A stretch of DNA of 64,000 bases from Selenomonadaceae bacterium (lineage in GTDB: Bacteria; Bacillota; Negativicutes; Selenomonadales; Selenomonadaceae). The stretch spans positions 1-64,000 of the forward strand of contig JALFXV010000100.1 of assembly GCA_022786545.1 (NCBI GenBank). Direction: 5' to 3'. This document shows positions 13,871 through 22,114 of this stretch, piece by piece. The notes below the pieces were generated by a model. That model did no database searches and was not told the origin of the DNA. It was given only the letters and a program-made list of their open reading frames with translations. Every line of letters starts with the position of its first letter. The stretch's first letter is position 1. The position numbers and the translations under genes are program-made.

Positions 13871-15615
13871 ACTTGAAGATTGATGATATTGAGCTTTCCG
13901 TGGAGGAAGGCACCACCATAATGGAAGCAGCCAAGAAGCTGGGGATTTACATTCCTCATCTCTGCTTCCTGAAGGGGATAAATGAGATTTCTGCCTGCAA
14001 GGTCTGCGTGGTGGAGATTCAGGGCAAGGACAAGCTGGTTACGGCCTGTTCTACCCCTGTCAGCGAGGGCATGGTGGTGTTCACCAACTCTGCCAAGGCC
14101 AGGAGTGTCAGGAAATCCAATGTAGAGCTTATCCTGTCCCAGCATGATTGCCTGTGCGCTACCTGCGTGCGCTCCGGCAACTGTCCGTTGCAGACCCTGG
14201 CCGGCCATCTGGGCATTTATGACCTGCCTTTTGAGCGGCAGGTGACGGAGCAGGCATGGGACAAGGATTTTCCGCTGATCCGGGATTCCAAGAAGTGCAT
14301 CAAGTGCATGCGCTGCCTGCAGATTTGCAGCAAGGTACAGGGCTGTGACATCTGGGATGTGCAGAATACAGGTGCGTATACCAATATCAGCACCGTGGAT
14401 AACATGCCGATTTCTCAGGCAAAGTGTACTCTTTGCGGCCAGTGCATCACCCACTGCCCGACAGGTGCCCTGAAGGAACGCAATGATTTGCCGGCTATTT
14501 ATGATATCCTGGCAGACCCGGATAAGGTCACTGTGGTGCAGATTGCTCCGGCAGTGCGTACTGCCTGGCTGGAGCGCAATGATGTGGAGCCGGGGATTGA
14601 CACCGAGGGCAGGCTGGTGGCAGCCCTGAAGCGCATCGGCTTTGATTATGTGCTGGACACCGTGTTCTCCGCTGATGTGACCATCATGGAGGAGGGCAAT
14701 GAGCTTTTGGAGCGGCTGCTTTCCAAGAAGCAGATGCCTATGTTCACTTCCTGCTGTCCTGGCTGGGTTTCCTATCTCACCATGTATCATCCGGAGCTTC
14801 TGGGGCAGCTGTCCACCACCAAGAGTCCCCAGCAGATTTTCGGCGCCCTGATTAAGACTTATTTTGCGGAAAAGACAGGGGTTGCTCCGGAAAATATCTG
14901 CTCTATCGCCATTATGCCATGTGTTTCCAAGAAGCGTGAGGCTGCTTTGGAATCAATGAATGCCAGTGGCTATCAGGATGTGGATTATGTGCTGACTACC
15001 CGTGAGATGGTGCGCCTGCTCAGGGCGGAGCATATTGACCCGCGGGGCCTGAAGGAAAAGCCGTTTGATTCACCTATCGGTGATGGCACTGGTGCAGGTG
15101 CTATTTTTGGCGTTACCGGCGGCGTGATGGAGGCGGCCCTCCGTACTGCTTACAAGGTGGTCACCGGGGAGGAAGCAGACGAGGATGCCTTCAAGGCGGT
15201 GCGGGACACCCGTACTGAGGGGCGTGATAATGCCATCAATCTGGGAGGCATACGCACTGCCGAATTTGAGATTGCCGGCAGGGTGCTGAAGACCTGCGTT
15301 GTCAGCGGCCTGAAGAACGCAGAAGAAGTGATTCAGCAGGTCAAGAACGGAGAGGCTCACTATGACTTCGTTGAGGTCATGGCATGCCCGGGGGGCTGCG
15401 TAGGCGGCGGCGGCCAGCCTATCCACGAGGAAGCTGAATGGGCGCCTAAGCGCGGTGAACGCCTCTATGAGCTGGACAAGGAGCGCAAGCTGCGCCGTTC
15501 CCATGAAAATCCGCAGGTACAGAAGCTGTACAAGGAATTTTTGGAGAAGCCGCTTTCGGAAAAGGCGGAGCATCTGCTGCACACACAGCACATGTGGGAG
15601 AAGAATTACCGCTAA
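13864..15615 (+). CDS. [FeFe] hydrogenase catalytic subunit, group A modular type
   Basis: The 583-residue enzyme has all modules. A plant-type [2Fe-2S] domain has Cys34, 45, 48 and 62. A His-Cys3 [4Fe-4S] site follows (His94, Cys98, 101, 107), then two ferredoxin clusters (Cys145-155 and Cys188-198). The H-cluster domain has TSCCPGW (295-301), MPCVSKKRE (351-359) and EVMACPGGCVGGGGQP near 515-530. It interconverts protons and hydrogen in the cytoplasm. It overlaps the flavoprotein gene, so the two form one unit. No HydE, HydF or HydG maturase is in the window; they must lie elsewhere. A hairpin terminator follows. Confidence 0.95.
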   Translation: MVNLKIDDIELSVEEGTTIMEAAKKLGIYIPHLCFLKGINEISACKVCVVEIQGKDKLVTACSTPVSEGMVVFTNSAKARSVRKSNVELILSQHDCLCATCVRSGNCPLQTLAGHLGIYDLPFERQVTEQAWDKDFPLIRDSKKCIKCMRCLQICSKVQGCDIWDVQNTGAYTNISTVDNMPISQAKCTLCGQCITHCPTGALKERNDLPAIYDILADPDKVTVVQIAPAVRTAWLERNDVEPGIDTEGRLVAALKRIGFDYVLDTVFSADVTIMEEGNELLERLLSKKQMPMFTSCCPGWVSYLTMYHPELLGQLSTTKSPQQIFGALIKTYFAEKTGVAPENICSIAIMPCVSKKREAALESMNASGYQDVDYVLTTREMVRLLRAEHIDPRGLKEKPFDSPIGDGTGAGAIFGVTGGVMEAALRTAYKVVTGEEADEDAFKAVRDTRTEGRDNAINLGGIRTAEFEIAGRVLKTCVVSGLKNAEEVIQQVKNGEAHYDFVEVMACPGGCVGGGGQPIHEEAEWAPKRGERLYELDKERKLRRSHENPQVQKLYKEFLEKPLSEKAEHLLHTQHMWEKNYR

Positions 15616-15656
15616 GTAATTTGTTATTCAGGTAAATGATAATGTTATAATGTGTC

Positions 15657-15687
15657 AAAAGCGTCAGCTGTATGGTTGGCGCTTTTT
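15657..15687 (+). terminator. Terminator after the hydrogenase operon
   Basis: AAAAGCGTCA (15657-15666) pairs with TGGCGCTTTTT (15676-15686) around a 10-base loop, with one G-T pair, and ends in a T-run. Confidence 0.75.
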
Positions 15688-15715
15688 GTTGAAAATTTAG
15701 AGGGGCAGGTTTTTT

Positions 15716-16492
15716 ATGAAGGATATTAAGATTGTGTTTTTTGACATTGACGGAACGGTGTTTGACATGGAAACCAAGACTGTGTCTGACAGGATGAAGG
15801 AGACTTTTAGAAGGCTGCGTGGAAATGGCATTAAGATTTGCATCGCTACCGGCAGGTCGCCGATTTTGCTGTATGATATTTTCGGTGTGCGGTTTGATGC
15901 CTATGTGACCTTCAATGGCTCCTACTGCTTCAATGACGATGAGGTGATTTTCAGCAATCCCCTGTCAACAAAGGACGTGCAGCAGATTATCAAAAATACA
16001 CAGGAAATCAACCGTCCTGTCGCTTTGGCAACTAAGACGCGGTTTGCTGCCAACGGCCTGGATGATGATTTGCTGGCATTTTTCCAGATTGGCGGTCATA
16101 GCATTGAGGAAAGCCCGGATTTTGCTGAAGTGGCACAGCAGGAGGTATTCCAGATTATGTCCGGGGGCTATCTGTCTGAAAGGCCACAGCTGGTAAAGGA
16201 TACGGACAATGCCAAGGTGGCAGCCTGGTGGGACAGGGCAGTGGATATCGTGCCTGCTGACGGCGGCAAGGGGGTTGGCGTGGCGAAGATGCTGGAGCAC
16301 TTTGGCATTGACCGCGCCCATGCTATGGCCTTTGGTGATGGCAACAACGATTTAGAGATGTTCCAGGCGGTGGATAACGGCATCGCTATGGGCAACGGCT
16401 CTGATGATTTGAAGGCCATAGCCAGGGATGTATGCGGCAAGGTGTCCGAGGATGGCATTTATCATTATTGCCTTGAGCATGGCTTGATTTAG
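15716..16492 (+). CDS. HAD-superfamily Cof-like phosphatase (IIB)
   Basis: The 258-residue protein has the HAD motifs in order: FFDIDGTVFD (residues 8-17, nucleophile and acid Asp), ATGRSP (about 43-48), a conserved Lys near 190 (GGKGVGVAKML), and FGDGNNDLEM (about 205-214). The C2B cap between motifs II and III marks the Cof/IIB class, which removes phosphate from sugar phosphates or nucleotides; the substrate cannot be read from sequence. AGAGGGGCAGG lies before ATG 15716. It appears to be a single-gene unit. Confidence 0.88.
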   Translation: MKDIKIVFFDIDGTVFDMETKTVSDRMKETFRRLRGNGIKICIATGRSPILLYDIFGVRFDAYVTFNGSYCFNDDEVIFSNPLSTKDVQQIIKNTQEINRPVALATKTRFAANGLDDDLLAFFQIGGHSIEESPDFAEVAQQEVFQIMSGGYLSERPQLVKDTDNAKVAAWWDRAVDIVPADGGKGVGVAKMLEHFGIDRAHAMAFGDGNNDLEMFQAVDNGIAMGNGSDDLKAIARDVCGKVSEDGIYHYCLEHGLI

Positions 16493-16568
16493 GCCGGCTG
16501 CCTTTTGCCATGCTTTAATATGCTGCTTTACACTTGAGGCTTGCTAATTGCACAAAAATTTAGGATTT

Positions 16569-16597
16569 TTGACACATTTTTTCAGGCATGATAAAAT
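16569..16597 (+). promoter_or_regulatory. Promoter of the secreted 3D-domain gene
   Basis: TTGACA (16569-16574) and TAAAAT (16592-16597) are 17 bases apart, 36 bases upstream of the GTG start. This is a near-consensus sigma-A promoter. Confidence 0.8.
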
Positions 16598-16633
16598 GAA
16601 ATAAATCTGAAAATAAAGAAGGAGAGTGGTTTT

Positions 16634-17218
16634 GTGAGACTTGGCAAGCTCAGTTTTGGTATTCTGGTGGGACTGCTGATGGTATTTTTTGCTTCAGCTG
16701 CTTCTGCCCAGGGTGCAGTAGTGGAGGCCGGTGATGAAGGCCGGCATGTGGAAGAGGTTCAGACACTGTTAAAGGAAAAGGGTTACTATAAAGCAGAAGT
16801 TCATGGCCGCTGCGATGCGGCAACGGTAGAGGCAATCAAGGCGTTCCAGCGTGCCCATCACCTGGAGGCTGATGGGATAGCGGGCCCGCAGACCATGCGG
16901 AAGCTGCGTCCTGTTGCCCATAGGCATGATTTGAGCCGTGCCAGGCTGGTGACGGTGAACGCATACGCCTACAGTCCCCAGGACCCTGGCATGGGCAAGT
17001 TTACGGCATCCGGCACTCCCCTGAGGCGTGGGGTGATAGCGGTGGACCCGAATTATATCCCGATTGGCACCAATGTCTATATTCCTGATTATGGCGATGC
17101 GGTGGCAGAGGATATCGGCTGGAACATTCAGGGCAATACCATTGATATTGCCTTTGATACCCATGAGGAAGCCCTTTATTTTGGCAGGCAGGTAGTGGAG
17201 ATTTATATTTTAGACTGA
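16634..17218 (+). CDS. Secreted peptidoglycan-binding 3D-domain protein
   Basis: The 194-residue product has a signal peptide (MRLGKLSFGILVG..., with ASAASAQG suggesting cleavage near residue 25). A PG_binding_1 domain follows (about 35-92: VEEVQTLLKEKGYY, AIKAFQRAHHLEADGIAGPQ), then a C-terminal 3D domain (about 105-194: VDPNYIPIGTNVYIPDYG, NTIDIAF). 3D domains are related to lytic transglycosylases such as MltA and YocH-type autolysins. It probably binds or trims the cell wall in the periplasm. The usual EDTGGAIKGNRID stretch is varied here (AEDIGWNIQGNTID). GTG 16634 follows AAGGAG and fits the signal peptide. Confidence 0.85.
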   Translation: MRLGKLSFGILVGLLMVFFASAASAQGAVVEAGDEGRHVEEVQTLLKEKGYYKAEVHGRCDAATVEAIKAFQRAHHLEADGIAGPQTMRKLRPVAHRHDLSRARLVTVNAYAYSPQDPGMGKFTASGTPLRRGVIAVDPNYIPIGTNVYIPDYGDAVAEDIGWNIQGNTIDIAFDTHEEALYFGRQVVEIYILD

Positions 17219-17316
17219 TTGCGTGTTGAAAGAGGCTTGCAGCAGCGGTAAGGTATATCGTTCTGTAGGTCTTTTTCTTTTAAAGGCAAAAATTTGGAAG
17301 AATTGTGATAAAATGA

Positions 17317-17373
17317 TTGACAAACTAGGAAAAATAATTTATATTATATCCAGAAAGTGGTACGTACCACTTT
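17317..17373 (+). promoter_or_regulatory. Promoter and GntR operator of the aga operon
   Basis: TTGACA (17317-17322) and TATATT (17340-17345) are 17 bases apart. The perfect palindrome AAAGTGGTACGTACCACTTT (17354-17373) sits just after the -10, where a bound repressor would block transcription. Its core TGGTACGTACCA has the form of sites bound by HutC-type GntR regulators of amino-sugar genes. A partial copy is at 18220-18229 before agaS. Confidence 0.85.
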
Positions 17374-17398
17374 TAAGGGATAGAGGGAGAGAGGCAAG

Positions 17399-18127
17399 AT
17401 GAAGGGGATAGACAAGGCAAGCAAGCTGCCGTTTTATTATCAGCTTATGGAACAGATTATTGATGCCATTGAAAGCCACAAGCTGGAGGTGGATGAAAGG
17501 CTGCCTTCTGAAAGGGAATTGTGCAACAACTATGGCTTGAGCCGTTCCACTGTCAGGCAGGCATTTCTGGAATTGGAGCAGCAGGGCTACATATATAAGA
17601 TTCACGGCAAGGGGACTTTTGTTTCTCCTAAAAAGCTCAATCAGGAATTGCTGAAGTTTTACAGCTTTACCTCGGAGATGAAAAAAATGGGCAAGGTGCC
17701 TTCCTCCAAGGTACTCAGCTTTGAGGAGCTTGCCTGTGACAGGTGCCTGGCCCAGAAGCTGAGCACGGAAGAGGGAACAAGGGTGTATTGCTTCCAGCGG
17801 CTGCGCCTGGCAGATGATAAGCCTGTCATGATAGAGATAAGCTATGTGCCGGTGGCACGTTTTGCCGGGCTTACCCGGGAAATGCTGGAGCAGAATGCCA
17901 TGTACGATATTTTTTCCCATAAGTATGGCGTGGAGTTTACCTTTGCTGAGGAGAATTTTCAGGCGGTTATGACTGATGACCATACGGCAAAATTTTTAAA
18001 TATCAAAAAATCCCTGCCCAGCCTCAAGATAGAGAGATTTACTTTTGAGAGGGACAGCGTGATAGAGTACACTGTCAGTATGGCAAGGGGAGACCAGATG
18101 ATTTATTCAGTCCGGCTGAACAAATAA
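17399..18127 (+). CDS. agaR: GntR/HutC-family transcriptional regulator of GalNAc use
   Basis: The 242-residue protein has an N-terminal winged helix (residues about 10-75: LPSERELCNNYGLSRSTVRQA, GKGTFVSP) and a C-terminal UTRA effector domain (about 95-235, with RLRLADDKPVMIEISYVP). HutC-type regulators release their operators when a sugar phosphate binds the UTRA domain. It heads the aga operon and a palindromic operator overlaps its own promoter, so autorepression with release by an amino-sugar phosphate is likely. The name agaR is by role; the better-known E. coli AgaR is of the DeoR family, so this is a functional replacement. Confidence 0.85.
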   Translation: MKGIDKASKLPFYYQLMEQIIDAIESHKLEVDERLPSERELCNNYGLSRSTVRQAFLELEQQGYIYKIHGKGTFVSPKKLNQELLKFYSFTSEMKKMGKVPSSKVLSFEELACDRCLAQKLSTEEGTRVYCFQRLRLADDKPVMIEISYVPVARFAGLTREMLEQNAMYDIFSHKYGVEFTFAEENFQAVMTDDHTAKFLNIKKSLPSLKIERFTFERDSVIEYTVSMARGDQMIYSVRLNK

Positions 18128-18150
18128 TAGCCGGAGAAAGCAGGATGATT

Positions 18151-18173
18151 GGCAGCCGGCGCTTCCGGCTGCC
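18151..18173 (+). other. GC-rich hairpin between agaR and agaS
   Basis: GGCAGCCGG (18151-18159) and CCGGCTGCC (18165-18173) make a perfect 9-bp stem with a 5-base loop and no T-run. It may stabilise the 3' end of the regulator message or separate it from agaS. Confidence 0.5.
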
Positions 18174-18216
18174 GCACAGGGGCAGGAAATGCCGCACTGC
18201 GGTGTTTTCATATAAA

Positions 18217-18233
18217 AACTGGTACGTACATCA
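18217..18233 (+). promoter_or_regulatory. Second, partial GntR operator before agaS
   Basis: CTGGTACGTACATC shares TGGTACGTAC with the operator at 17354-17373. It lies about 25 bases before agaS, so the structural genes could be controlled directly by the same regulator. Confidence 0.65.
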
Positions 18234-18255
18234 TTACCAATTTAGGAGGGGTAAC

Positions 18256-19443
18256 ATGAATCCGTGGAATTTATCTGATGACGAATTGAAAAAACGAGGA
18301 GGCATTTGTACTGCTGAGGAAATCTGCCAGCAGCCTGAGGTCTGGGAGGATGCCTTGTCTGCCGTGCAGCAGCAGGCTGAAAGGATTGAGGCTTTTATCG
18401 AGCCGCTTCTGGCAAAGAAGGATTTGCGCATCATCTTTACAGGTGCAGGTACTTCCGCTTATGCAGGAGATATTATTGCGCCATATCTCAGGCAAAAGCT
18501 GGGCAGGGATGTGCTTTCCTTTGCTACCACTGATATCGTATCTGCACCTTATCAGTTCTTGCAGCCTGACCTGCCGACAGTGCTGGTATCCTTTGCCCGT
18601 AGCGGTGACAGCCCGGAAAGTATCGGGGCGTTTGATTTGGCGGAGCAGCTGGTCAGGGAGGTTTATCAGATAGTGATTACCTGCAACCCGCAGGGGGCGC
18701 TTGCCAGGAAATCCGCCGAGCGGCAGGAGCATACGCTGACTCTGCTGATGCCGCCGAGGACAAATGACAGGGGATTCGCCATGACCAGCAGCTTTAGCTG
18801 CATGCTGCTGACAGGGCTGCTGATTTTTGACTTGAAAAATTTGCCGGATAATGCCGCCCTGGTGAAAAAAATAGCCGGAGCCGGCAGAAGGGTATTGTCG
18901 GCGGGGCATGGCCTGCCGGAACTGGCAACTGCCGGTTTTGAGCGTATTGTCTTTCTCGGTTCCGGAGCCCTTTACGGCCTGGCACGGGAAACCTGCCTGA
19001 AGGTGCTGGAACTGACCGGCGGCAGGATTGCGGCTGTTGCGGAGACCATGATGGGCTTCCGGCATGGCCCGAAATCCATTGTCAATGACAGGACATTAAT
19101 TGTGATGTGGCTATCTTCTGATAGCTATATCCGCCAGTACGATATGGATTTGCTGAGGGAATTTCACCATGATGCAGGGGATTTCAAGGTATTGGCAGTA
19201 TCAGCGGCCCCTGACGGAGAAGTAGCGGCTCTGGCGGATTATGTGCTCGCTTTGGATGAGGAAGCAGCAGGACAGTGGGGAACGGACAGCTACCTGGCAC
19301 TGGGTTATGTGCTGTTCGACCATATTTTAGCCCTGGCAGCTTCTATGGGCAAAGGCGTGGCACCTGATACGCCGTGTCCTAGCGGCAGTGTCAACAGGGT
19401 TGTTAAGGGAGTTACCCTTCATTCATTGGAGGATAATCATTAA
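18256..19443 (+). CDS. agaS: Galactosamine-6-phosphate deaminase/isomerase AgaS
   Basis: The 395-residue protein has two SIS domains: the first has FTGAGTSAYAGDI near residues 64-76 and SFARSGDSPES near 115-125; the second has FLGSGALYGLARE near 233-245 and RHGPKS. AgaS proteins convert galactosamine-6-phosphate to tagatose-6-phosphate with release of ammonia. ATG 18256 follows TAGGAGGGG; the longer open frame from 18145 runs through the operator and is rejected. It is the first catabolic gene of the operon, and PTS, deacetylase, kinase and aldolase genes follow in the order of the pathway. Confidence 0.92.
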   Translation: MNPWNLSDDELKKRGGICTAEEICQQPEVWEDALSAVQQQAERIEAFIEPLLAKKDLRIIFTGAGTSAYAGDIIAPYLRQKLGRDVLSFATTDIVSAPYQFLQPDLPTVLVSFARSGDSPESIGAFDLAEQLVREVYQIVITCNPQGALARKSAERQEHTLTLLMPPRTNDRGFAMTSSFSCMLLTGLLIFDLKNLPDNAALVKKIAGAGRRVLSAGHGLPELATAGFERIVFLGSGALYGLARETCLKVLELTGGRIAAVAETMMGFRHGPKSIVNDRTLIVMWLSSDSYIRQYDMDLLREFHHDAGDFKVLAVSAAPDGEVAALADYVLALDEEAAGQWGTDSYLALGYVLFDHILALAASMGKGVAPDTPCPSGSVNRVVKGVTLHSLEDNH

Positions 19444-19475
19444 TAAATGGCATAGGCAGATTAGGAGGGGTTATT

Positions 19476-19952
19476 ATGCCGGACATTTTACTTACACGTG
19501 TGGACAATCGTCTTATTCATGGCCAGGTGGGCATGACCTGGGCAACGCACCTGGGGGCCAACCTGATTGTGGTGGCAAATGATGAGGTAGCAGGTGACGA
19601 GGTGCAGCAGAACCTCATGGATATGGCTGTGGCCAGCGCAGCGGAAACAAGGTATTTTACCATTCAGAAGACTATTGATGTCATCAACCTGGCCGGTGAC
19701 TGGCAGCATATTTTCCTGGTGGTCAAGACGCCGCAGGATGCACTGAAGCTGGTGGAAAACGGCGTTCCTATCAAGGTGCTGAATATTGGCAACATGCATT
19801 TTAGCGAGGGGAAAAAGCAGGTTACCAGCACGATTTCCGTAGATGAGGATGACAGGCGGACGATTCGGCGCCTGCTGGATTTGGGTGTGCAGGTTGAGCT
19901 CAGGAAGGTGCCATCGGATTCAGTTATTCCGGTGGAAAAGATTTTTGAATAA
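19476..19952 (+). CDS. agaB: PTS IIB component, mannose/GalNAc family
   Basis: The 158-residue cytoplasmic protein belongs to the mannose-fructose-sorbose IIB family. The phosphorylated histidine lies in RVDNRLIHGQVG (His15). It takes phosphate from IIA and passes it to the incoming sugar. The neighbours (AgaS, deacetylase, tagatose kinase) point to N-acetylgalactosamine or galactosamine as substrate. TAGGAGGGG precedes ATG 19476, the same strong signal as agaS. Confidence 0.92.
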   Translation: MPDILLTRVDNRLIHGQVGMTWATHLGANLIVVANDEVAGDEVQQNLMDMAVASAAETRYFTIQKTIDVINLAGDWQHIFLVVKTPQDALKLVENGVPIKVLNIGNMHFSEGKKQVTSTISVDEDDRRTIRRLLDLGVQVELRKVPSDSVIPVEKIFE

Positions 19953-20048
19953 TGTTCCTGCAAGGGGTGCAGGGGCATGCTGGCAAGTGTAAGCTGAAAT
20001 AGTTTGGGAAAACAGTAAGCAGAAGTATAGGAAAAGAGGGAGTTTATC

Positions 20049-20831
20049 ATGGAAGTAACCTTGACGCAAACCTTATTGGTTACCCTATGGGCATTTATCA
20101 TAGGCATTGACCAGTTTAATGGCTTGTTTCACATTCATCGTCCTCTGGTGACCGGCCTGGTGGTGGGCTGGATTCTGGGGGATTTGCAGACGGGCCTGAT
20201 TACCGGTGCCACTCTGGAGCTGGTGGCTATGGGCATGGTGCCCCTGGCAGGGGCACAGCCGCCCAATATGGTTATCGGCGGTGTAATCGGCGTTTCTTTT
20301 GCCATTATTTCCAAGCTGCCGCCTGAGGCGGCGGTAGCCATCGCCATTCCTTTTGCCATCGCGGCACAGGGGTGCGTAACGTTGATTTTTACGGCTTTTT
20401 CGCCTTTGATGCACAAGGCTGACCGCTGGTGCATGGAGTGCAATACCGGAGCCATCTCTCTGCTGAATTATGCAGGACTGGCTACGCACGGTGCCTTTTT
20501 TGCCCTGGTTACCTTTTTGCCGATTTATTTCGGTGCCGCTTCGGCTCAGTCCATTGTGGAAGCCGTACCGGCATGGATATTGGGCGGCCTGGGCGTAGCA
20601 GGCGGCATGATGCCTGCTATCGGTTTTGCCATGTTGCTGAAAATCATGCTGAAGAAGGAGTATATTGCTTTTATGCTGGCAGGTTTTATCCTCGTTACGT
20701 ATTTCAATATTTCCATTCTCGGCCTGGCTGTGCTGGGAGCATGTATTGCTATGTATGATTTTTATGCCAACGGCTCTGATAAGGGCGGCAGGAATGTAAA
20801 GCAGGGGGTGCATCCAAATGGCGGAATTTAA
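20049..20831 (+). CDS. agaC: PTS IIC component, mannose/GalNAc family
   Basis: This 260-residue inner-membrane protein has many hydrophobic segments and IIC features such as GIDQFNGLFHIHRPLVTG near residue 20, GLITGATLELVAMG near 58 and GAQPPNMVIGG. With IID it forms the sugar channel. It starts 97 bases after agaB with GAGGG upstream. Its end overlaps the IID gene by 14 bases, fitting a tight complex. Confidence 0.92.
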   Translation: MEVTLTQTLLVTLWAFIIGIDQFNGLFHIHRPLVTGLVVGWILGDLQTGLITGATLELVAMGMVPLAGAQPPNMVIGGVIGVSFAIISKLPPEAAVAIAIPFAIAAQGCVTLIFTAFSPLMHKADRWCMECNTGAISLLNYAGLATHGAFFALVTFLPIYFGAASAQSIVEAVPAWILGGLGVAGGMMPAIGFAMLLKIMLKKEYIAFMLAGFILVTYFNISILGLAVLGACIAMYDFYANGSDKGGRNVKQGVHPNGGI

Positions 20832-21666
20832 TGTGAGCAATGCGGCAGCAGGTGCTGAATATGAGGATAAGTCAGTCAGGGCAGTTGTTTCTTCAGGTGA
20901 TTTGGTAAAAATGGTTTGGCGTTCCCTGCTTTTGCAGGCGTCCTTCAACTATGAGAGAATGCAGGCGTGCGGCTGGCTGTACGGCATCCTGCCGGTCTTG
21001 AAGAAAATTCATACCAATAAGAAAGACCTGTCTCGTTCTATGCTGATGCACATGGAATTTTTCAACACCCATCCGTTCCTGGTTAATTTTATCATGGGAC
21101 TGGTTGTGGCTATGGAGGAAAATAAGAAGGACCAGAATACCATCCGTGCTATCAAGGTGGCCACTATGGGGCCTTTGGGCGGTATAGGTGATGCCCTGTG
21201 CTGGCTGACGCTGCTGCCTATTACGGCAGGTCTGGGGGCTTCTATGGCGATGGGAGCGGAACCAAATCCGGCAGGCCCGATTGTATTTCTTGTGCTGTTC
21301 AATATCATTCATTTTGCCCTGCGCTTCGGCCTGATGCGCTACGGGTATCACACAGGTGTCAAGGCTATTGCCACCATGAAGGAAAAGACAAAGCAGATTT
21401 CCCATGCAGCTTCTATCATCGGCCTGACGGTTGTAGGCGGCCTGATTGCTTCCATGATTAAGCTGAAAATTGCCTGGGTAATTGTGGTGGGGCAGGCCAG
21501 CATAGCTTTGCAGGAGAAGGTATTTGACGCAATTATGCCGAATATGCTGCCTCTGGCTTATACGCTGTTCATGTATTATCTGCTCAAGAAGAATTATTCA
21601 CCTGTAAAGCTGATTTTGTTTACGATTTTGGTCGGTATTGCAGGCAAGGGCATAGGTATTTTCTGA
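20818..21666 (+). CDS. agaD: PTS IID component, mannose/GalNAc family
   Basis: The 282-residue protein matches IID: FNYERMQACGWLYGILPVLKK after an N-terminal helix, HMEFFNTHPFLVNFIMGL near 75-95, GPLGGIGDALCW near 119-130, and a hydrophobic C-terminal region. It is the membrane partner of IIC. The reading frame begins inside the IIC gene (overlap 14 bases), so translation is coupled. Confidence 0.92.
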   Translation: MAEFNVSNAAAGAEYEDKSVRAVVSSGDLVKMVWRSLLLQASFNYERMQACGWLYGILPVLKKIHTNKKDLSRSMLMHMEFFNTHPFLVNFIMGLVVAMEENKKDQNTIRAIKVATMGPLGGIGDALCWLTLLPITAGLGASMAMGAEPNPAGPIVFLVLFNIIHFALRFGLMRYGYHTGVKAIATMKEKTKQISHAASIIGLTVVGGLIASMIKLKIAWVIVVGQASIALQEKVFDAIMPNMLPLAYTLFMYYLLKKNYSPVKLILFTILVGIAGKGIGIF

Positions 21667-21694
21667 TAGGAAGTTGTTGCGGGAGGTATTGTTT

Positions 21695-22114
21695 ATGACA
21701 GGCATTATTGTTACGGGGCATGGCAGGTTTGCTGAAGGGCTGTTTTCTGCTGTGCAGCTGATTGCAGGGCCACAGGATAGCTTTGCAGCGGTGAATTTCC
21801 TTGAGGGTGAAACCGGGGATGGCTTGCAGGCCAAGCTGCGGCAGGCGGCAGAGCAGCTGGCCTGTGAAGAGCTGGTTTTCTGCACCGATATAGCCGGAGG
21901 AACTCCCTTTAACCAGTCAGTGCTGCTGTCCAGCCAGCTGAAAGGAAAATGCCTGGTATTCAGCGGCACCAATATGCCGTTCCTGTTGCAGGCTTTGTTT
22001 GACAGGGAGGATACACTGGATGAGCTGGAAGGCCGCTGGCTGTCCGGTCCGGTGCAGGTAGTTCCGTATCATGCCGGGAAGAAAGTACGGCATGTGCAGG
22101 AGGGCGGTATCTGA
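21695..22114 (+). CDS. agaF: PTS IIA component, mannose/GalNAc family
   Basis: The 139-residue cytoplasmic protein has the IIA phosphohistidine motif IIVTGHGRFAEGL (His9) and DIAGGTPFNQSVLL near 67-80. It receives phosphate from HPr and passes it to IIB. ATG 21695 follows GGGAGGTATTG and is preferred over the frame opening at 21674, which lies before the ribosome binding site. The stop overlaps the deacetylase start by one base (TGATG). Confidence 0.9.
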   Translation: MTGIIVTGHGRFAEGLFSAVQLIAGPQDSFAAVNFLEGETGDGLQAKLRQAAEQLACEELVFCTDIAGGTPFNQSVLLSSQLKGKCLVFSGTNMPFLLQALFDREDTLDELEGRWLSGPVQVVPYHAGKKVRHVQEGGI

